Assembly: GCA_963966185.1 (NCBI GenBank)
Contig: CAWZYM010000074.1
Span: 227,501 to 291,500, forward strand
Length of the DNA stretch: 64,000 nt
Reading direction: 5' to 3'
Origin: Rhabditoides inermis
Lineage: Eukaryota; Nematoda; Chromadorea; Rhabditida; Rhabditidae
A model generated the notes under the pieces. That model had not been told where the DNA came from. It saw only the letters and a program-made list of their open reading frames with translations, and did not search any database. Below, piece by piece: positions 1 through 12,453 of the stretch. A program made the position numbers and the translations under genes. The stretch's first letter is position 1, and every line of letters begins with the position of its first letter.

Positions 1-2938
1 CTCAGCCTCGTCATGCAGGACAGCCGCAGCAAGAGCTACCTCCTCAACATCATCGACACTCCCGGTGAGTGATGCACCGTCAGGTCAGGCTGCGTTGTGC
101 ATGTTGCTGATTGTTGTGTAGGTCACATCAACTTCTCTGACGAGATGACTGCGGCGTACCGTATCGCGGACGGAGTGGTGGTTGTGGTGGACGCGCACGA
201 GGGAGTGATGATGAACACGGAGCGCGCGCTGCGCCACGCGGTCGCCGAGAGGCTGCCCGTCACCGTCTGCATCAACAAGATCGACCGCCTCGTGCTCGAG
301 CTCAAGCTCCCGCCCGCCGATGCCTACTACAAGCTGCGTCTCATCCTCGACCAGATCAACGCGCTACTTAAGTGAGTACAAAGTTAGAATTAGAAGATTC
401 TCATTATCTCATTTATTTTCTCAGGACCTTCGCTGAGGACTCTGACGTCACCGTGCTGTCTCCCCTTCTCGGAAACGTGATCTTTGCGTCTGGACGCTAC
501 AACGTGTGCTTCTCTCTGCTCTCGTTCGCCCAGGTCTACGCGTCACGCATTGGTAAATAAACTTGATTATAAGTTTTGATGATAATGAACTATTATAGGT
601 GGCGGTATGAACGCCGACGAGTTTGCTCGCCGTCTGTGGGGAGACATCTGGTTCGTGAAAGACACTCGCAAGTTCACGAAGAAGGCTCCGAGCAGCGGTG
701 CGCAGAGGACCTTCGTCGAGTTTATTCTCGAGCCTCTGTACAAGATCTTCTCTCAGGTAGATTCATGACCTGATTCATGAGTCTAATTACTCAATATGTC
801 TAGGTTGTGGGAGACGTGGACACTTGCCTGCCGCATATGATGTCTGAGCTGGGCATCCGTCTGAGCAAGGAGGAGCAGCGCATGAACGTGCGCCCGCTCA
901 TCGCCCTCATCTGCAAGCGCTTCTTCGGAGACTTCAATGCGTTCGTGGATCTGGTGGTGCGCAACTTCAAGTCGCCCGTGGAGAACGCCAAGGCTAAGGT
1001 GGAGCACACGTGGCTCGGACCGGCCGAGAGCGAGCTCGCCACCGAGATGCACAAGTGCGACGCCAGCGTGAGTGGATCATGTTGCATACGTATCTAATCT
1101 ATTACTGATCTATGTATTTATTCAGGGTCCGCTGATGGTGCACACTGTGAAGAACTACCAGACCGCCGACGCGACGTCGTTCCGTGTGCTCGGACGTGTG
1201 CTCTCTGGAACCCTAGAAGCCGGACAAGACGTCAAAGTTCTCGGAGAAAACTACTCTATCCAGGACGAAGAAGACTGCAGGAGGTGAGTAGTGTAGCTTC
1301 CAATTTACAATATTCCGGTATAAGGTGATTGGTGCGTTGTAGGATGACTGTGGGTCGTCTGTGGGTGAGCGAGGCTCGATACACTGTGGAGGTGTCTCGC
1401 GTGCCTGCCGGATGCTGGGTGCTGATTGAGGGAATCGACCAGCCGATCGTAAAGACGGCCACCCTCACCACGCTGGATTGGCACGAGGACGTGAGTCACT
1501 TTGTCTCTTTGTCTTGTTTACAAAGACTCGTTTCAGATGTACATCTTCCGTCCGCTCAAGTTCAACACGCGCAGTGTGGTGAAGCTTGCGGTGGAGCCGA
1601 TCAACCCGTCGGAGCTGCCCAAGATGCTGGACGGTCTGCGCAAGGTGAACAAGTCGTACCCGCTGCTGACGACTCGTGTGGAGGAGAGTGGAGAGCACGT
1701 GCTGCTCGGAACGGGAGAGTTGTACATGGACTGTGTCATGCACGACATGCGCAAGGTCTTCTCCGAGATCGACATCAAGGTCGCCGATCCCGTCGTCACC
1801 TTTAACGAGACTGTCGTCGAGACTTCCTCCCTCAAGTGCTTCGCCGAGACGCCCAACAAAAAGTGAGCACCTATTCAATATTATTGTCCATGAGTCATAT
1901 TGATTGTTTCAGGAACAAGCTTACGATGATTGCTGAGCCGCTGGAGAAAGGTCTTGCGGAGGATATTGAGAACGAGGTGGTGCAGATCGGATGGAACCGC
2001 CGTCGTCTGGGAGAGTTCTTCCAGTCCAAGTACGACTGGGATCTGCTCGCCGCCCGCTCCATCTGGGCTTTTGGACCCGACGTCTCTGGACCGAATGTGC
2101 TCATCGACGACACGCTGCCGAGTGAGGTGGACAAGAACCTGCTGGGCTCGGTGCGCGAGTCGCTCGTGCAGGGATTCCAGTGGGCAGCCAGGGAAGGACC
2201 CCTCTGCGAGGAACGTCAGTATACCCTCGCTTGTATTGTTTTCACTCTCTGTTTCTAGCGATCCGCAACGTGAAGTTCAAGATGCTTGACGCGGTGATCT
2301 CCGGAGAGCCGTTGCACAGGGGAGGAGGCCAGATCATCCCGACCGCGAGGCGCTGCGCCTACTCGGCCTTCCTCATGGCCACTCCCCGACTGATGGAGCC
2401 GTACTACGTGGTGGAGGTGATCGCGCCGGCGGACTGCGTCTCGTCCGTGTACACTGTGCTGGCCAAGAGGCGTGGTCACGTCACCACTGACTCGCCCATC
2501 TCCGGATCTCCCATGTACACGATCAAGGTAGGCAGGAGGAGGGGGAGGGAGAGGGCAGTGTTGATGGGACTACTGGCAGGCGTTCATCCCTGTCATGGAC
2601 TCGTTCGGATTCGAGACGGATCTGCGCACTCACACCCAGGGACAGGCGTTCTGTCTCTCGGCCTTCCACCACTGGCAGGTGAGAACTATAAGACGATGGA
2701 ATGTGAATTGGTGTTCATTGTTGGCTTGCAGATTGTGCCCGGAGACCCGCTGGACAAGAGCGTGGTGATCAGGCCTCTGGAGCTGCAGCCGACGGCGCAC
2801 CTGGCGAGGGAGTTCATGATCAAGACGAGGAGGAGGAAGGGACTGTCGGAGGACGTGTCGGTCAACAAGTTCTTCGACGACCCCATGCTCCTCGAGCTCG
2901 CCAAGCAGCAGGACGTGTTCAGTTACAGTGGCTTCTAG
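1..2938 (+). CDS. EFTUD2: EFTUD2 / Snu114, U5 snRNP GTPase (5'-truncated by window edge)
   Basis: This is the EF-2-like GTPase of the U5 small nuclear ribonucleoprotein, which controls spliceosome activation and disassembly in the nucleus. The window opens inside the G domain: the first exon ends in the G3 motif DTPGH, and the next carries the G4 motif NKID. EF-G-like domains 2 to 5 follow in order, and the C terminus reads [11 protein letters not shown] before a TAG at 2936, matching the end of the family. About eleven exons are joined by short introns (roughly 45-60 nt), for example at 65-120 and 376-424. Exon junctions fall inside highly conserved blocks and keep frame. The N-terminal acidic region and G1/G2 lie outside the window. 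Nothing suggests a pseudogene. The next gene is convergent, about 0.9 kb away. Confidence 0.96.
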
Positions 2939-3816
2939 AGCCCTCGGCTACTCTCCCTCTCGTTGGTGTCTGGTTGTATCTTGTTGTGTGTCCACCTCTC
3001 ACCTCTCTTGTTCTTCGTTTCGTAGTTCCTTCTCCCATCGCAGCGAGCCCGCTCTCTTCTTCCGGTGTGGACTTTGGGTACCGGGACAGTAGCTGGTGGT
3101 ATCGCGAGTGAAGTCTGCCCCTGGGGCAAGTGTGTGATCTTTGCTGTATATAGTGCGCGGCGTCTTATATCCATTCGAATTAATTAAGTTATCGAATTTA
3201 ATTGTTGAGTTTTCATGTTGCAAGAATTGTTTTTATGAGATCTCTCGATAAATGTGTTTGTGATGTTTGCAATAGTGTTCATTCAACACGCAATGAAAGG
3301 AACACAGCGAAAGATTTCTACTTGTATCGTCTTTTACTTGCAAGATTACAAGTTACGATAGGAAAATGGTTTGACCTACATCGTTCCCTTAGTATTACGA
3401 CAGGTGAATGACTTGATCAGTATCGTTTCATTGGCATCACGGGGAGGGGGATTAATTTAACCCGCATTCCGTTAGGTTAGGATTACTGTAATTTAATATT
3501 TTGACATTGACATGACTTTTCATGAAATAAAACTGAAATAAAGCGTAAAATATTTATCTAGGAGAAAAGAATGTAAAATAGAACCCATAATATGTGAATA
3601 AGTCATCTGCAAAAAAATATAACACCATATCATGTTCTAATGAAAAACTTTCACAGAGAAGACTAGTATAGACAGTAGGAAGAGGTAAGAGTAGGAGAAA
3701 GACCAGAAAGTATAAATGCTTATTGCGTATACACAGTGAATTATTAGAATAAGGCGGTAACTCTGGAAGACTCGAAGAGTCACTGGGAATAGGTCAATGA
3801 TCCTGAAAAGGAAGTT
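2939..3816. other. AT-rich intergenic spacer between two convergent genes
   Basis: It holds the 3' ends of EFTUD2 and of the SLC35A gene. AATAAA-like signals occur on both strands (for example near 3528 and 3539). I see no reading frame with coding character, no RNA gene and no transposon ends. Confidence 0.6.
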
Positions 3817-4152
3817 CTACTCGGGAACCGAGTTGTAGAGAAGAACTGCGAAGCAGACAACGGACGAGCCGAGGATGAAGTACACTCCCAGGTGGGCACT
3901 GAACAGGATAGTATAAAAAATACATTCCCATGAAAATAGCCAAATAATAAAAATGAGCGAATCACTCACCCCACAAGGAACATCCACGACAAGACTGCGA
4001 CTAGAATGATGGAGACAGCGCTGGCGAACGACTTGTGAAGGTTGTCCAGGTGCTTCATCACCAACGAGATGTACACACCGCCCACCGACAGAAAGCCTGG
4101 AGTCAGAGCTCATTCTCAATGTTCCTCCATCTCTCTCTCTCTCTCTCTCTCA

Positions 4153-4186
<34 letters not shown>

Positions 4187-5448
4187 ATGACAGGGAACTG
4201 ACCGACAATGGCGAAGACCTTGTTGGTGTATCCGTGGAAGAATCCTCTCTCGAACACCTGGTCAGAGTCGGTGAGGATGCCCAGACCGGCACTGATCTGC
4301 AGAGAAAGAGGGAATCAAACAAGTTCATGAACATTCGTTCCGCGTAAACAATGGTGCGCATCGGCACTGACCACTCCGCAGCTGTACATCTGCATGTTGC
4401 GGATCCAGAATGGCGTTCCGCTGTTGTCCTTGAGCATCTTCTCGAAGTAGACGCCGGCGAACCCGGCCGTGACACACGTGGCCAGCACGGCGCAGATGCC
4501 GAGCGTGTAGCCGTCCAGCGCCACGCCCGTCTTGTCCTCAATAGTCTTTTTTTTTGTTTCGGAGTAAAACCTACGTCCATGGTCCATCTTAGGTTCTTAT
4601 GAGTGATGTTTGCGATTCGGAATAAACATTTGATTTGAGTCACGTGTTGACTAGAATTAAATCTATCCTTTGCGAGGCGACCAACCTGCGCGCTTCCCTC
4701 GACGGCATTCAGCTGCACGGTGGCCACTCCCACGAAGAGCATGCCGATGGCCAGCCAGCGGGTGCGAGAGAAGCGACGGCCCAGGAACGCCATCATGAAC
4801 AGCGCCGTCGTCACCACCTTCAGCTGCGTCGTCACCTGCACAGAAGGGCGTCTCTCTCCCTCCTCCCCCTCCCGTACCTGATAGGTGGCAGCGTCGAGGT
4901 ACTGCAGGGCGACAAAGTCGAGGTTGTTCTGTAGGGCGTACGCGATAGACGGCACGCTCATCTTGAGCAGCTCCTTCGGCTCGCCGAGGAAGTGACGCCA
5001 GATGGTCTACAAATCAGACAGAAATAACTACTGTAGATTCACAAAAGAGATACTGAATATCTACCCGCTTAGTCTCCGAGAATCCGAAGTCGTGCGTCTT
5101 GAATATCATGAAGAGGGAGATGAGCAGCTTCACCAGCTCACCCATGAACACCACCGTCGGACCCGAGTAGAGCTGCAAGTTGGCGATGAGAGAGAGAGAG
5201 GAGAGAGGAGGGGGAGAGAGATCATGCTCGTACCTCTTCGACGGAGGTGGTGGAGCGCGTGTAGCGGACGGTGAGCGTGTATCCCGTCCAGAGGATCGTC
5301 ATGGAGATGATGACGTACGTCTGTAATAGTGATCTCAGCCCTCAGCACACGCTAGGGAACTTACCTTGAATAGTGTGTCGCTAGGCGGCGTCGGTGTGGC
5401 ATGGTTGGTCGGCAGCAGCGTCTCGCGGTCGTCGACCTTCCGACCCAT
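3817..5448 (-). CDS. SLC35A-type nucleotide-sugar transporter
   Basis: This is a multi-pass Golgi/ER transporter of the SLC35A group (CMP-sialic acid, UDP-galactose and UDP-GlcNAc carriers), exchanging cytosolic nucleotide sugars for luminal NMP. The chain starts MGRKVDDRETLLP at 5448 and spans eight or more exons to TAG at 3817. Family features visible on the minus strand include the segment with VPSIAYALQNNLDFVAL (around 4880-4960), the following TYQVTTQLKVVTTALF, and GFAGVYFEKMLKD in the second half (around 4420-4460). A late SIILVAVLSW helix and a C-terminal helix follow. The length of about 330 residues fits the family. The substrate cannot be fixed by eye. A (CT)n tract lies in the intron at 4132-4184. 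Confidence 0.9.
4132..4184. repeat. (CT)n microsatellite in an SLC35A intron
   Basis: A nearly pure CT dinucleotide run within an intron of the transporter gene. Read on the transcribed minus strand it is a GA tract. Confidence 0.9.
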
Positions 5449-6007
5449 CCTAGACAAGACGCGCCCAAATATCAACTATCGACGGAAAGCGTGGCAGAGC
5501 GCAGCAGTGGCGAATAGTATGCATGCGAGGTAGTGAGAGATAACATGGAAGGCGAAAGGGGACAGACGGTGTGCAGATGATTAGCCTATCAAGAGTGGCG
5601 AATGCAGCGATAGTGAGAGAGAAAAGTAGTTTCAGTAGTATGAACACGACAAACGAGTAATACATCAATTTATACATCAACATATGCGCGCTACGCTACG
5701 ATTTGACCTCGATCTGGAGGCATGCTTTGAATAATGGCGAGAAAGAAGATGGTCGAAATAGATTTCGGCGCTATTCAAACGATTATAAACATACGGTCAT
5801 GAATCGAGAGACACGTCGCAACGACAGTCATCGCCACGACGAAATGAATTTGAATAAATAAACATATGGTTACCGTAATCATATTTCAACTAGAGCAATG
5901 AAATCTTAAAACATCCATTATGGAGCGAAATAATAATTATTCGAATTATTATTATTATTATTTTCATTTTTATCGATGCATTTCGAGATAGCTATTATAC
6001 TATTTAG
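5449..6007. promoter_or_regulatory. Shared upstream region of two divergent genes
   Basis: 559 bp separate the start codons of the SLC35A gene (leftward) and the Alba-like gene (rightward), so both promoters must lie here or overlap. The segment becomes strongly AT-rich toward 5870-6000, including an ATT-rich run near 5945-5960. No definite TATA box or known operator could be assigned. Confidence 0.45.
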
Positions 6008-6848
6008 ATGGACAACTACGTGATTTCGGACGAGGAACAGCTGATCGACGCCGATCCGCCGTTCCCCGCCGAGTTCGTCGCCGGCGTGCGCGCCATCAAC
6101 GTCACCAAGAACACCAAGTTCGCCGCCGTCAACGCGATTGTCGCCAAGGACTTCGAGGTGGGTTTTGAATATATTAATTATAATATAAACCTATTTTTAC
6201 AAATAATTTCGAAACGTATCTGCAGACTTGCTCGACGCGGTTGGCGATGTTCCGCGGAGTGGGGGACGCTGCCGACAAGTGCATCAGCTGCGTGGAGGTG
6301 TTCAAGCGACAGACCAAGGTACGAGTGCTCTCATAGTTGATTCTAGTATAGTTGATTCCATCCTGCAGGAGCCGCTGTACCAGTGGAATCAGCTGGCGAC
6401 CGCTCGCCGAGTCACATTCTGGGATCCCATCGACCCCGAGATGGACAGGTCAGTATACAGTATTCGTTTTCCTCTTCACCGTATTTTGCAGGTTGAAGGT
6501 GACCCTGGACACGCCAGTTCTCTATATTCTCATCTCCCGAGACCCCTTCCCTGTTCAGCATCAGTCACTCAGGTGAGGCTATTCAGAGGGCTGTACGACG
6601 CGACGCTCGTTTCAGCATGCAATCTTCGACTGACACTGGACGAGGATTCGCTGACAGCGGCAAGTCGGTGGGACCGCGAAAAACACCACTCAAAAAGACC
6701 AGGAACAACAAGTGGGCACGACCCAGCAAGGACGCCAAGGCAGTACGTTTCTATCAACTTGTTTTTCTTGAGTTACCGCAATCAGTTTCAGGCTATGACT
6801 TCTGCACAAGACGAAATCACCAAGAACCTCAGCAAGGCCACTGTATAA
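6008..6848 (+). CDS. Alba-superfamily (Rpp25/Rpp20-like) RNA-binding protein
   Basis: A small basic protein of about 190 residues built from seven short exons (6008-6157, 6226-6318, 6369-6448, 6492 onward and later). The core has the Alba order: an NVTKNTKFAAVNAIVAKDF beta-alpha segment, then a glycine-rich loop plus helix FRGVGDAADKCISCVEVFKR, then YQWNQ. It ends in a hydrophobic strand before VLYILISRDPFP. Alba proteins of this type are subunits of RNase P/MRP or bind RNA in other ribonucleoproteins. The tail after the domain is rich in Ser, Gly, Lys and Arg (KTPLKKTRNNKWARPSKDAK) and may contact RNA. Splice phases agree at every junction. The assignment rests on fold-level pattern, so the subfamily is uncertain. 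Confidence 0.62.
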
Positions 6849-7020
6849 ACTGAAACAACATATCCGCTGTTATTTGTTTTGCGGATAATATTTGTAAATT
6901 GGGTATAAATTGTTGGCACTTGTTTCAAACGTTTATATAAATAAATAATGGTACATCAACAACATCGTAGAAAGTACAGTACACCGTGGGTAGAGACCGG
7001 GATGATATGGAGAGGGATGT

Positions 7021-7292
7021 CTAGGCCATCTTGACTCCGTTGCGAGCGAGCTCCTCCCTGAAATAAGAGATGAGTGAGGGGAAAGAGCATTCGTGACTCA
7101 CTTGAGCTGCTTGCTGAACTCGTTGTCGTGGCTCTCGTCGTCCCAGTTGTCCTCCCACACGCTCAGCTCCTTCTCGTCTCCCTCCTCCTTCTCCTGCCAC
7201 TCCTGGATCGGGAACTCCTCGAACTCCTCGTCGTCAGCCAACTGCTTGCGAGCCTGCTGCTGCTTCTTCTCAACTGCCTTCACCTCAGACAT
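7021..7292 (-). CDS. SEM1: 26S proteasome complex subunit SEM1/DSS1
   Basis: A tiny acidic protein of about 75 residues, the usual size of SEM1/DSS1. This intrinsically disordered subunit sits in the proteasome lid, and in BRCA2 and TREX-2 complexes. The chain starts MSEVKAVEKK at 7292. It carries the two acidic/aromatic segments typical of the family, DDEEFEEFPIQEW and SVWEDNWDDES, and ends in a helix with FSKQLKEELARNGVKMA. One short intron (about 7061-7101) interrupts a Lys codon, and the frame is restored exactly. The stop is TAG at 7021. Ubiquitin binding is by the acidic Trp/Phe segments, which are intact. Confidence 0.95.
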
Positions 7293-7603
7293 TTGTCTGA
7301 ATAAAAACATGAGTAGTAAACGCCCATGTCAACGGAAAAGTTCACAATCATTGTAAGTATAATATATCACAGGGTATTTGCAACCCATGAATAACTAACA
7401 AAACAATCAATCCACATCAATATTCTCATCTTTATACTCTCTCACACCACTCAAACATAGTAACAATTCATCGACTAAAATAACAATACCAAATCGAGCA
7501 AAGAAAACAGTGGCAGCTTATGTGCTCTGTCAACAATAAACAGATCTAACTAGCTCTACGTTCTACACACAGACTATCGAGTTCTCTCTGTCCACTTTCC
7601 TGT
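7293..7603. other. Short spacer between SEM1 and mL45 (both minus)
   Basis: About 310 bp containing the SEM1 5' flank and the mL45 3' flank. It is AT-rich and no further gene is seen. Confidence 0.5.
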
Positions 7604-9138
7604 CTACTCGTCCTCCTCCTTGCCCTTGGCCCGCCTCCTCCTCTCATCCATCTGTTCCGCCCTCAGGGGAAGAGCCTTCGCCATCGATGGACGAGTCTCC
7701 TCCGACAGCTCTCCTGTACGAACATTACAGTAATAAACATGAAAAATCTCAACTTGGCAAGAATTTACAACGCACCGAGAGCCTTGGTGGAGTTGATAGG
7801 TGCCTTGGGCTGAGACCAGCGGGGATAGACCTTGTCGTGCAGACGCCACACACCGTCCACCACCGCAATGTGGTTCTCGAACACACAGTACTCCACCTAA
7901 ACATAGTAAGGGGTTACAATACAGTACAGTAGGTCACGATGTGTACTCACCGTCTCCCTAGGCTCGGTTTCGCTGCCAAGGACGAGGTGACCGAAGCGAT
8001 CGTAGATTGCGAGTCGCTGCTTGGTGTGCATGCGCACAGTCAGCTGGGCAATGTCGTTGCCAGACTTGTATGGGTTGTCGGCGCAGCGCACAGTCACCAC
8101 CTTGGACGGCTCCACCCGCTCCACCATCTCCCACACCACGCTGCCCTCCTCCACGTCGCGCCACATCTTCTGCAACACACACGGACCATTTCAGAATGGG
8201 AAGGGATATGACTCACGAGGAAGGCCGATTCGGTGATGTACTTGTGCAGCGCCGCCTTGTCGCGGTTCATGAGGGCCTTGTGAGCCTCTTCGTAGATGAG
8301 ATCAGCAGTGGGACCAAACGACTAAGCCAATTGTAGAATCGACGCAAAAATAAAAGTTCTCACCTTAGCGTCGAATTTCTCGAATCCCTCCTTCTTGCGG
8401 ATGCGCTTCGTTCCGTTCAGGTAGTTGTGGTAGCGGTGCATCACACGCTCCTTCACTTCCTCTCCCTAAATATTACTATATGAATTGAAGTGAAAACACA
8501 GCGTACCTTCATTTTCATTCCATCAGTTGAAGGATTGAAAAGTGGAAGAGGATCCTCGTTTGTCACATACGGATCAATCGTTCCGTCTACAATACGAATA
8601 TGACAACAAATCAAAAGACATATCACTTACAGAAGGACTGCATGGTAACCTGGGCCTCCTGCCAAACACGGGGCTGAACCTCCTTGTACGGATTGATACC
8701 CTGAAAAAAAAACAATATTCAAACAAACAGCACAAATACACTCACCTTCTTGAGCATCTCCGCTCGAAGTTCGTTGGGAGGAAGCGAATCGAGACGACGC
8801 TGCTCAACGTCATCCGGAAGGTCGATGGTGATTGTCTTCCTGCCTCGCATCTAAAAACAACGCTTACACTGATCGTGATTCAATAATATGTTCGATGATG
8901 ATGACAAACAAGAACCCACTCTTCTGAACATCTTCTCGTTGTGCTGTGTGTTGCGGTTGGCTTTAGCCTTGTTGGAGCGATGGATTCCCAGGTAACGCTG
9001 GAGATCATGTCTCTCCCTGTGGTGGTGAACACTGGCAGTCTGCTGGTGCAGAACTGCCGGCTGCACGACAGCGGCGGGTGCTGCACTAAGCGCCGCAGAC
9101 GCCGTGCGCAGCAACCGCGGCGCCACGCCGCGAATCAT
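7604..9138 (-). CDS. MRPL45: Mitochondrial large ribosomal subunit protein mL45
   Basis: This is a mitoribosome component that helps anchor the ribosome to the inner membrane. The start MIRGVAPRLL at 9138 opens an Arg/Ala-rich presequence suited to mitochondrial import. A basic stretch and a YKEVQPRVWQEAQ segment follow, then a Tim44-like domain (roughly the second half: KALMNRDKAALHKYITESAF, then DIAQLTVRMHTKQ, then the strand-rich ending VDGVWRLHDKVYP). It finishes in a charged tail KGKEEDE with TAG at 7604. Seven or eight exons are separated by 40-60 nt introns. The total of about 330 residues is typical of the family. The divergent neighbour is the SWIB gene. Confidence 0.9.
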
Positions 9139-9618
9139 TACTGTAAATTCACATAGATAAGAATGAAAATATAAAGCACATAACTCAATATTCTCCAAAA
9201 AAGAAATTCAACAAAAATCATCAGGTGAAGGCGGAAAGTGGGTGGAGCCTATTATTTTTGGGTGGTCTCGGCACGAACAGAGTGGCCCGTAGCGGTCTAG
9301 ACGGTTTTTTGGACTTGTGAAAATTTTGCGCGTCGTCGTTTTTTTGTGATGCGTTTTATGTAATTTTGAAAAATTGCTATGTTAAGTTAGTAATGTTTTT
9401 GTGTTATCTTATAGAGCATCTTTCATTCAGTGTTATTCTATATTATTTTACCAAAGAATATATACTTGTTCGTTCATAATAATCTGAAAACTGTTCATCC
9501 GTTTGAGCGGGAATTATGAAACGTGTACTAGTATAGTACATACGTGTATGCGTTTGTATTTGTTAATGTAGTCGTGAATTGTTTTATTTCAACGAATGGT
9601 CAGTTTCAGGACTTGGAT
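9139..9618. promoter_or_regulatory. Divergent promoter region, mL45 (left) and SWIB gene (right)
   Basis: 480 bp lie between the two start codons. The central part is AT-rich. No known motif or RNA gene was identified. A possible 5'-UTR splice acceptor (TTTCAG) lies just upstream of the rightward start at 9619. Confidence 0.4.
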
Positions 9619-11124
9619 ATGTCGTCTTCTAGCGATGATGAAGTGAGCCTTCCCGCTCCTAAACATGACATCATGAACGCGATTGGAGGTCTCATCGAGG
9701 AAATCGTGAGTCATGATTATTACTTCCTCCACTTGTACTTCATTTCGTAGTTTCCTTTGTCAGTTTGTTATGTTCGTGCGTATGTTCGTTCACTGGTATT
9801 ATTGACCGTCGCTCTTCAATCCTCTTGTTTTGCTGGCCGCCTCTCTCCCACACTCTCAGATTACGCGAACACGTTCCATGTCGCTCGTTGCAGGGCCTGG
9901 CCGAGCTGACGTCGGCCAAGGTGCGCAGCCGCCTGGCCGACAAGTTCGGCGCCGACTTCTCCTCGTTCAAGAAGGAAATCGACGTGCTCATCCGCAGACA
10001 GGTGCGGCTCCATAGTGCAGGTCGGGTGCAAGTGGTTGTTCAGATCGAGAAGAAGGAGTGCAAGCGGGCGGAGGAGGATGTGGCGGAGGCAGAGGCAGAG
10101 TCGAGGAAGCGCGAGGTGGACAGCGACTCGGACTCGGACCCCGGCATCGCCAGCACAGAGCGCGTGCCCCGAAAGAAGGCCAAGAAGGTCAGTCAACATA
10201 CCACAGACAGACATGCGGTATCTAGACTAGAGGAGGTGGAGGATGGAGGTTGTGGCACTTTCTATCTTACCTTGTACAGTACACAAGACAGTTACAGTCT
10301 TTTCCAACCGCTTGTGTGACTTACCTGTGGTGCGTTGAGGGTCAGGGTGCGACGGCTGCGAGTAAGTCGCGTAGTGCGAGCGTGGCGGAGGAGGACAAGA
10401 CAGACTACGCAGACATGGACCTCGCCACCACCATCAAGAGCAGGCGGTGCGTCGTAGTAGTAGTAGTAGTACTGTAGCCCGATCAGTGACTGGATTACGG
10501 TACATGTTCAGCCGCGCGGCGACGGCGTCGTGCCTGCGTCCTCCGAAGGAGAAGAAGAAGAGCACGTCGAACAGACGCAAGCAGGTCAAGCTACTCCACA
10601 TATCCGACGAGTTATTCAACATTATCCAAGTCAGGTACGAAACGCCTTTTCCATTTATCTGTACCGGTACACTATCATATTTCTTCTCTTCACAGGTATA
10701 CGACTCGTCAGATGGTGGTGAAGAAGGTGTGGGAGTACATCCGCGCCAAGGACCTCCTCGACCCCAAGAACAAGAGGTTCATGTTCATCGACGAGGTCAT
10801 GTTCCCGGTATTCAAGAAGAAGCGCATGATGGCCTTCAAGATGATGACGTGAGTGAAGGCTGTTTGGGTATCTGTACGATGTCACCTCCTCTCAGTGACC
10901 TGAACATCCACCTGACTGCGGAGAGGGACCTGCGCGACCCGGTGCTGATCGCGGAACTGAGGGAGGAGAAGGCGAGACAGGAGGATATCATCAACAACGG
11001 AGGAGCAGACGAGACGGTCAAGGAGGAAGACGTCAAGGAGAACGAGGAGGAGGAGGAGGGAGACGGAGAAGCTAAGGAGGAGGAGAAGGAAGGCGAGGGC
11101 GAAGAGAGCGAGGACGACGATTGA
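9619..11124 (+). CDS. DEK_C plus SWIB/MDM2 domain chromatin-associated protein
   Basis: A nuclear protein of the UAF30/TRI1 type. The N-terminal domain is DEK_C-like (MNAIGGLIEEI, then LTSAKVRSRLADKFGADFSSFKKEIDVLI) and probably binds DNA. A charged serine-rich linker with KRKKAKK-like basic clusters follows. The SWIB domain comes next (VKLLHISDELFNII, then the exon with QMVVKKVWEYIRAKDLLDPKNKR and MFIDEVMFPVF). It is the fold shared with MDM2 and SWI/SNF subunits. After the SWIB domain a very acidic Glu/Lys tail runs to TGA at 11122. About seven exons have consistent phases. In yeast the corresponding protein works in RNA polymerase I transcription, but the role here is inferred from domains only. 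Confidence 0.88.
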
Positions 11125-11440
11125 GTGGGGCGGTGGTGAGTGCGCGCGCGCTCTTTCTCCATTCTCCCCGTGTGTGAGTGTTGATGTGTGGTTGTTGAGA
11201 TGGCCGCTGTGGCGCAGGCGGAGGGAGGTCATCGTGTCGTCTTTCGCACATTCTCTCACTGCGAGTGCGCTGGGAACGCGCTCATTCTCTCCTCGCCTCT
11301 CTCCTTTCCCCGCCTATTCTCCCTTCTCTCTCCTCTCGCCTCTCGCTGTTTTGCGGTCTTAGCCCGCTAATCTACGCTGCAAGTGTGAGCGGCGGTGCGA
11401 TGCGAGCCACGATGTGTGAACCAGTTGCCCGATCCGATCC

Positions 11441-11482
<42 letters not shown>

Positions 11483-12453
11483 CCCTTCTCCCTTCTCCCT
11501 TCTCTCCCACTGACCACTCTCTCACATGCAAGACAATGGTGTTGTTGTTGTGTTGGCACTTGTTGACCACAGGTAATATTTCTGACTGAGACTGAGAGTG
11601 GGAAGGAAGGAGTGGCTGTGTTTTCCATGAATCTAAAAGTATGCGAATGCGTGCCCGTATCCCCGCTATTCACTGCATTGACGTGTCTCCCGTCTCTCTC
11701 CTTCATATTACTTTTGTAATAACGTGCTCATATATGTTTTGTTGATTTGTTACAATTGTTTACCCCATGTTCATAGTCCATACGTTCGGAGTGAGTGAGT
11801 GATGTTGATTGTTACGTGTGTTCATGAGACTATTACCAAGATATCTATAATATTCATGTCTCCCTTTCTTTGCCTATTTATTTCAATTGCACAATAAACT
11901 GTTTCCGAGTATGTGTTGTGATTGATTGCACTCTCACCCACTCTCACTATACAGTGAGAGAAGCCGAGTGAGCGAACGTCTGAGTCGACTCTGCGAAGAG
12001 CTACTCTCATATACCTTACCTGCACTGCCTTGCATGCTTCGCTTCATCCTGCACTTTCATCCCTCGCTTCGAGTCGTTCTTTCGTTTAACGTCACCATGT
12101 CTCGTAATTCATAATTATGGACTTCTCTACACCGTTGATTAGCTCCAGCGTTCTTTCTAGTATTTCATTATGTCATTATTTTCCTTTCCTATAGTATTCT
12201 CCCACTTATCTCTTCTCCCTTGCCCGTCGGCACTATGTGTTGTCGTAAATCAGCGCAGCCGTCTCTTGTGATTAGGATTACTGCATCGGCCGGTCGGTGT
12301 GATCTATCATTGCCCCCTTCCCCTCCTCTCGTGCACTACACTATGTGAGGGAAGAGGGGAGGAGTGAGAGCTGACTCATTGCAGGTGTATAACTGGTGTA
12401 ATAAGCAGTGAGGGGAGACGAGAGCCGCGCTCACTTGGCATACTCTACACGAC
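11125..12453. other. 1.3 kb spacer with CT-rich tracts
   Basis: Contains the SWIB 3' flank and the DLGAP upstream region, including a (CT)n run at 11443-11480. There is no supported gene. Reading frames here are low-complexity Ser/Leu or Arg/Glu artefacts. Confidence 0.5.
11443..11480. repeat. (CT)n microsatellite
   Basis: Pure CT repeat followed by C/T-rich degenerate sequence. Confidence 0.9.
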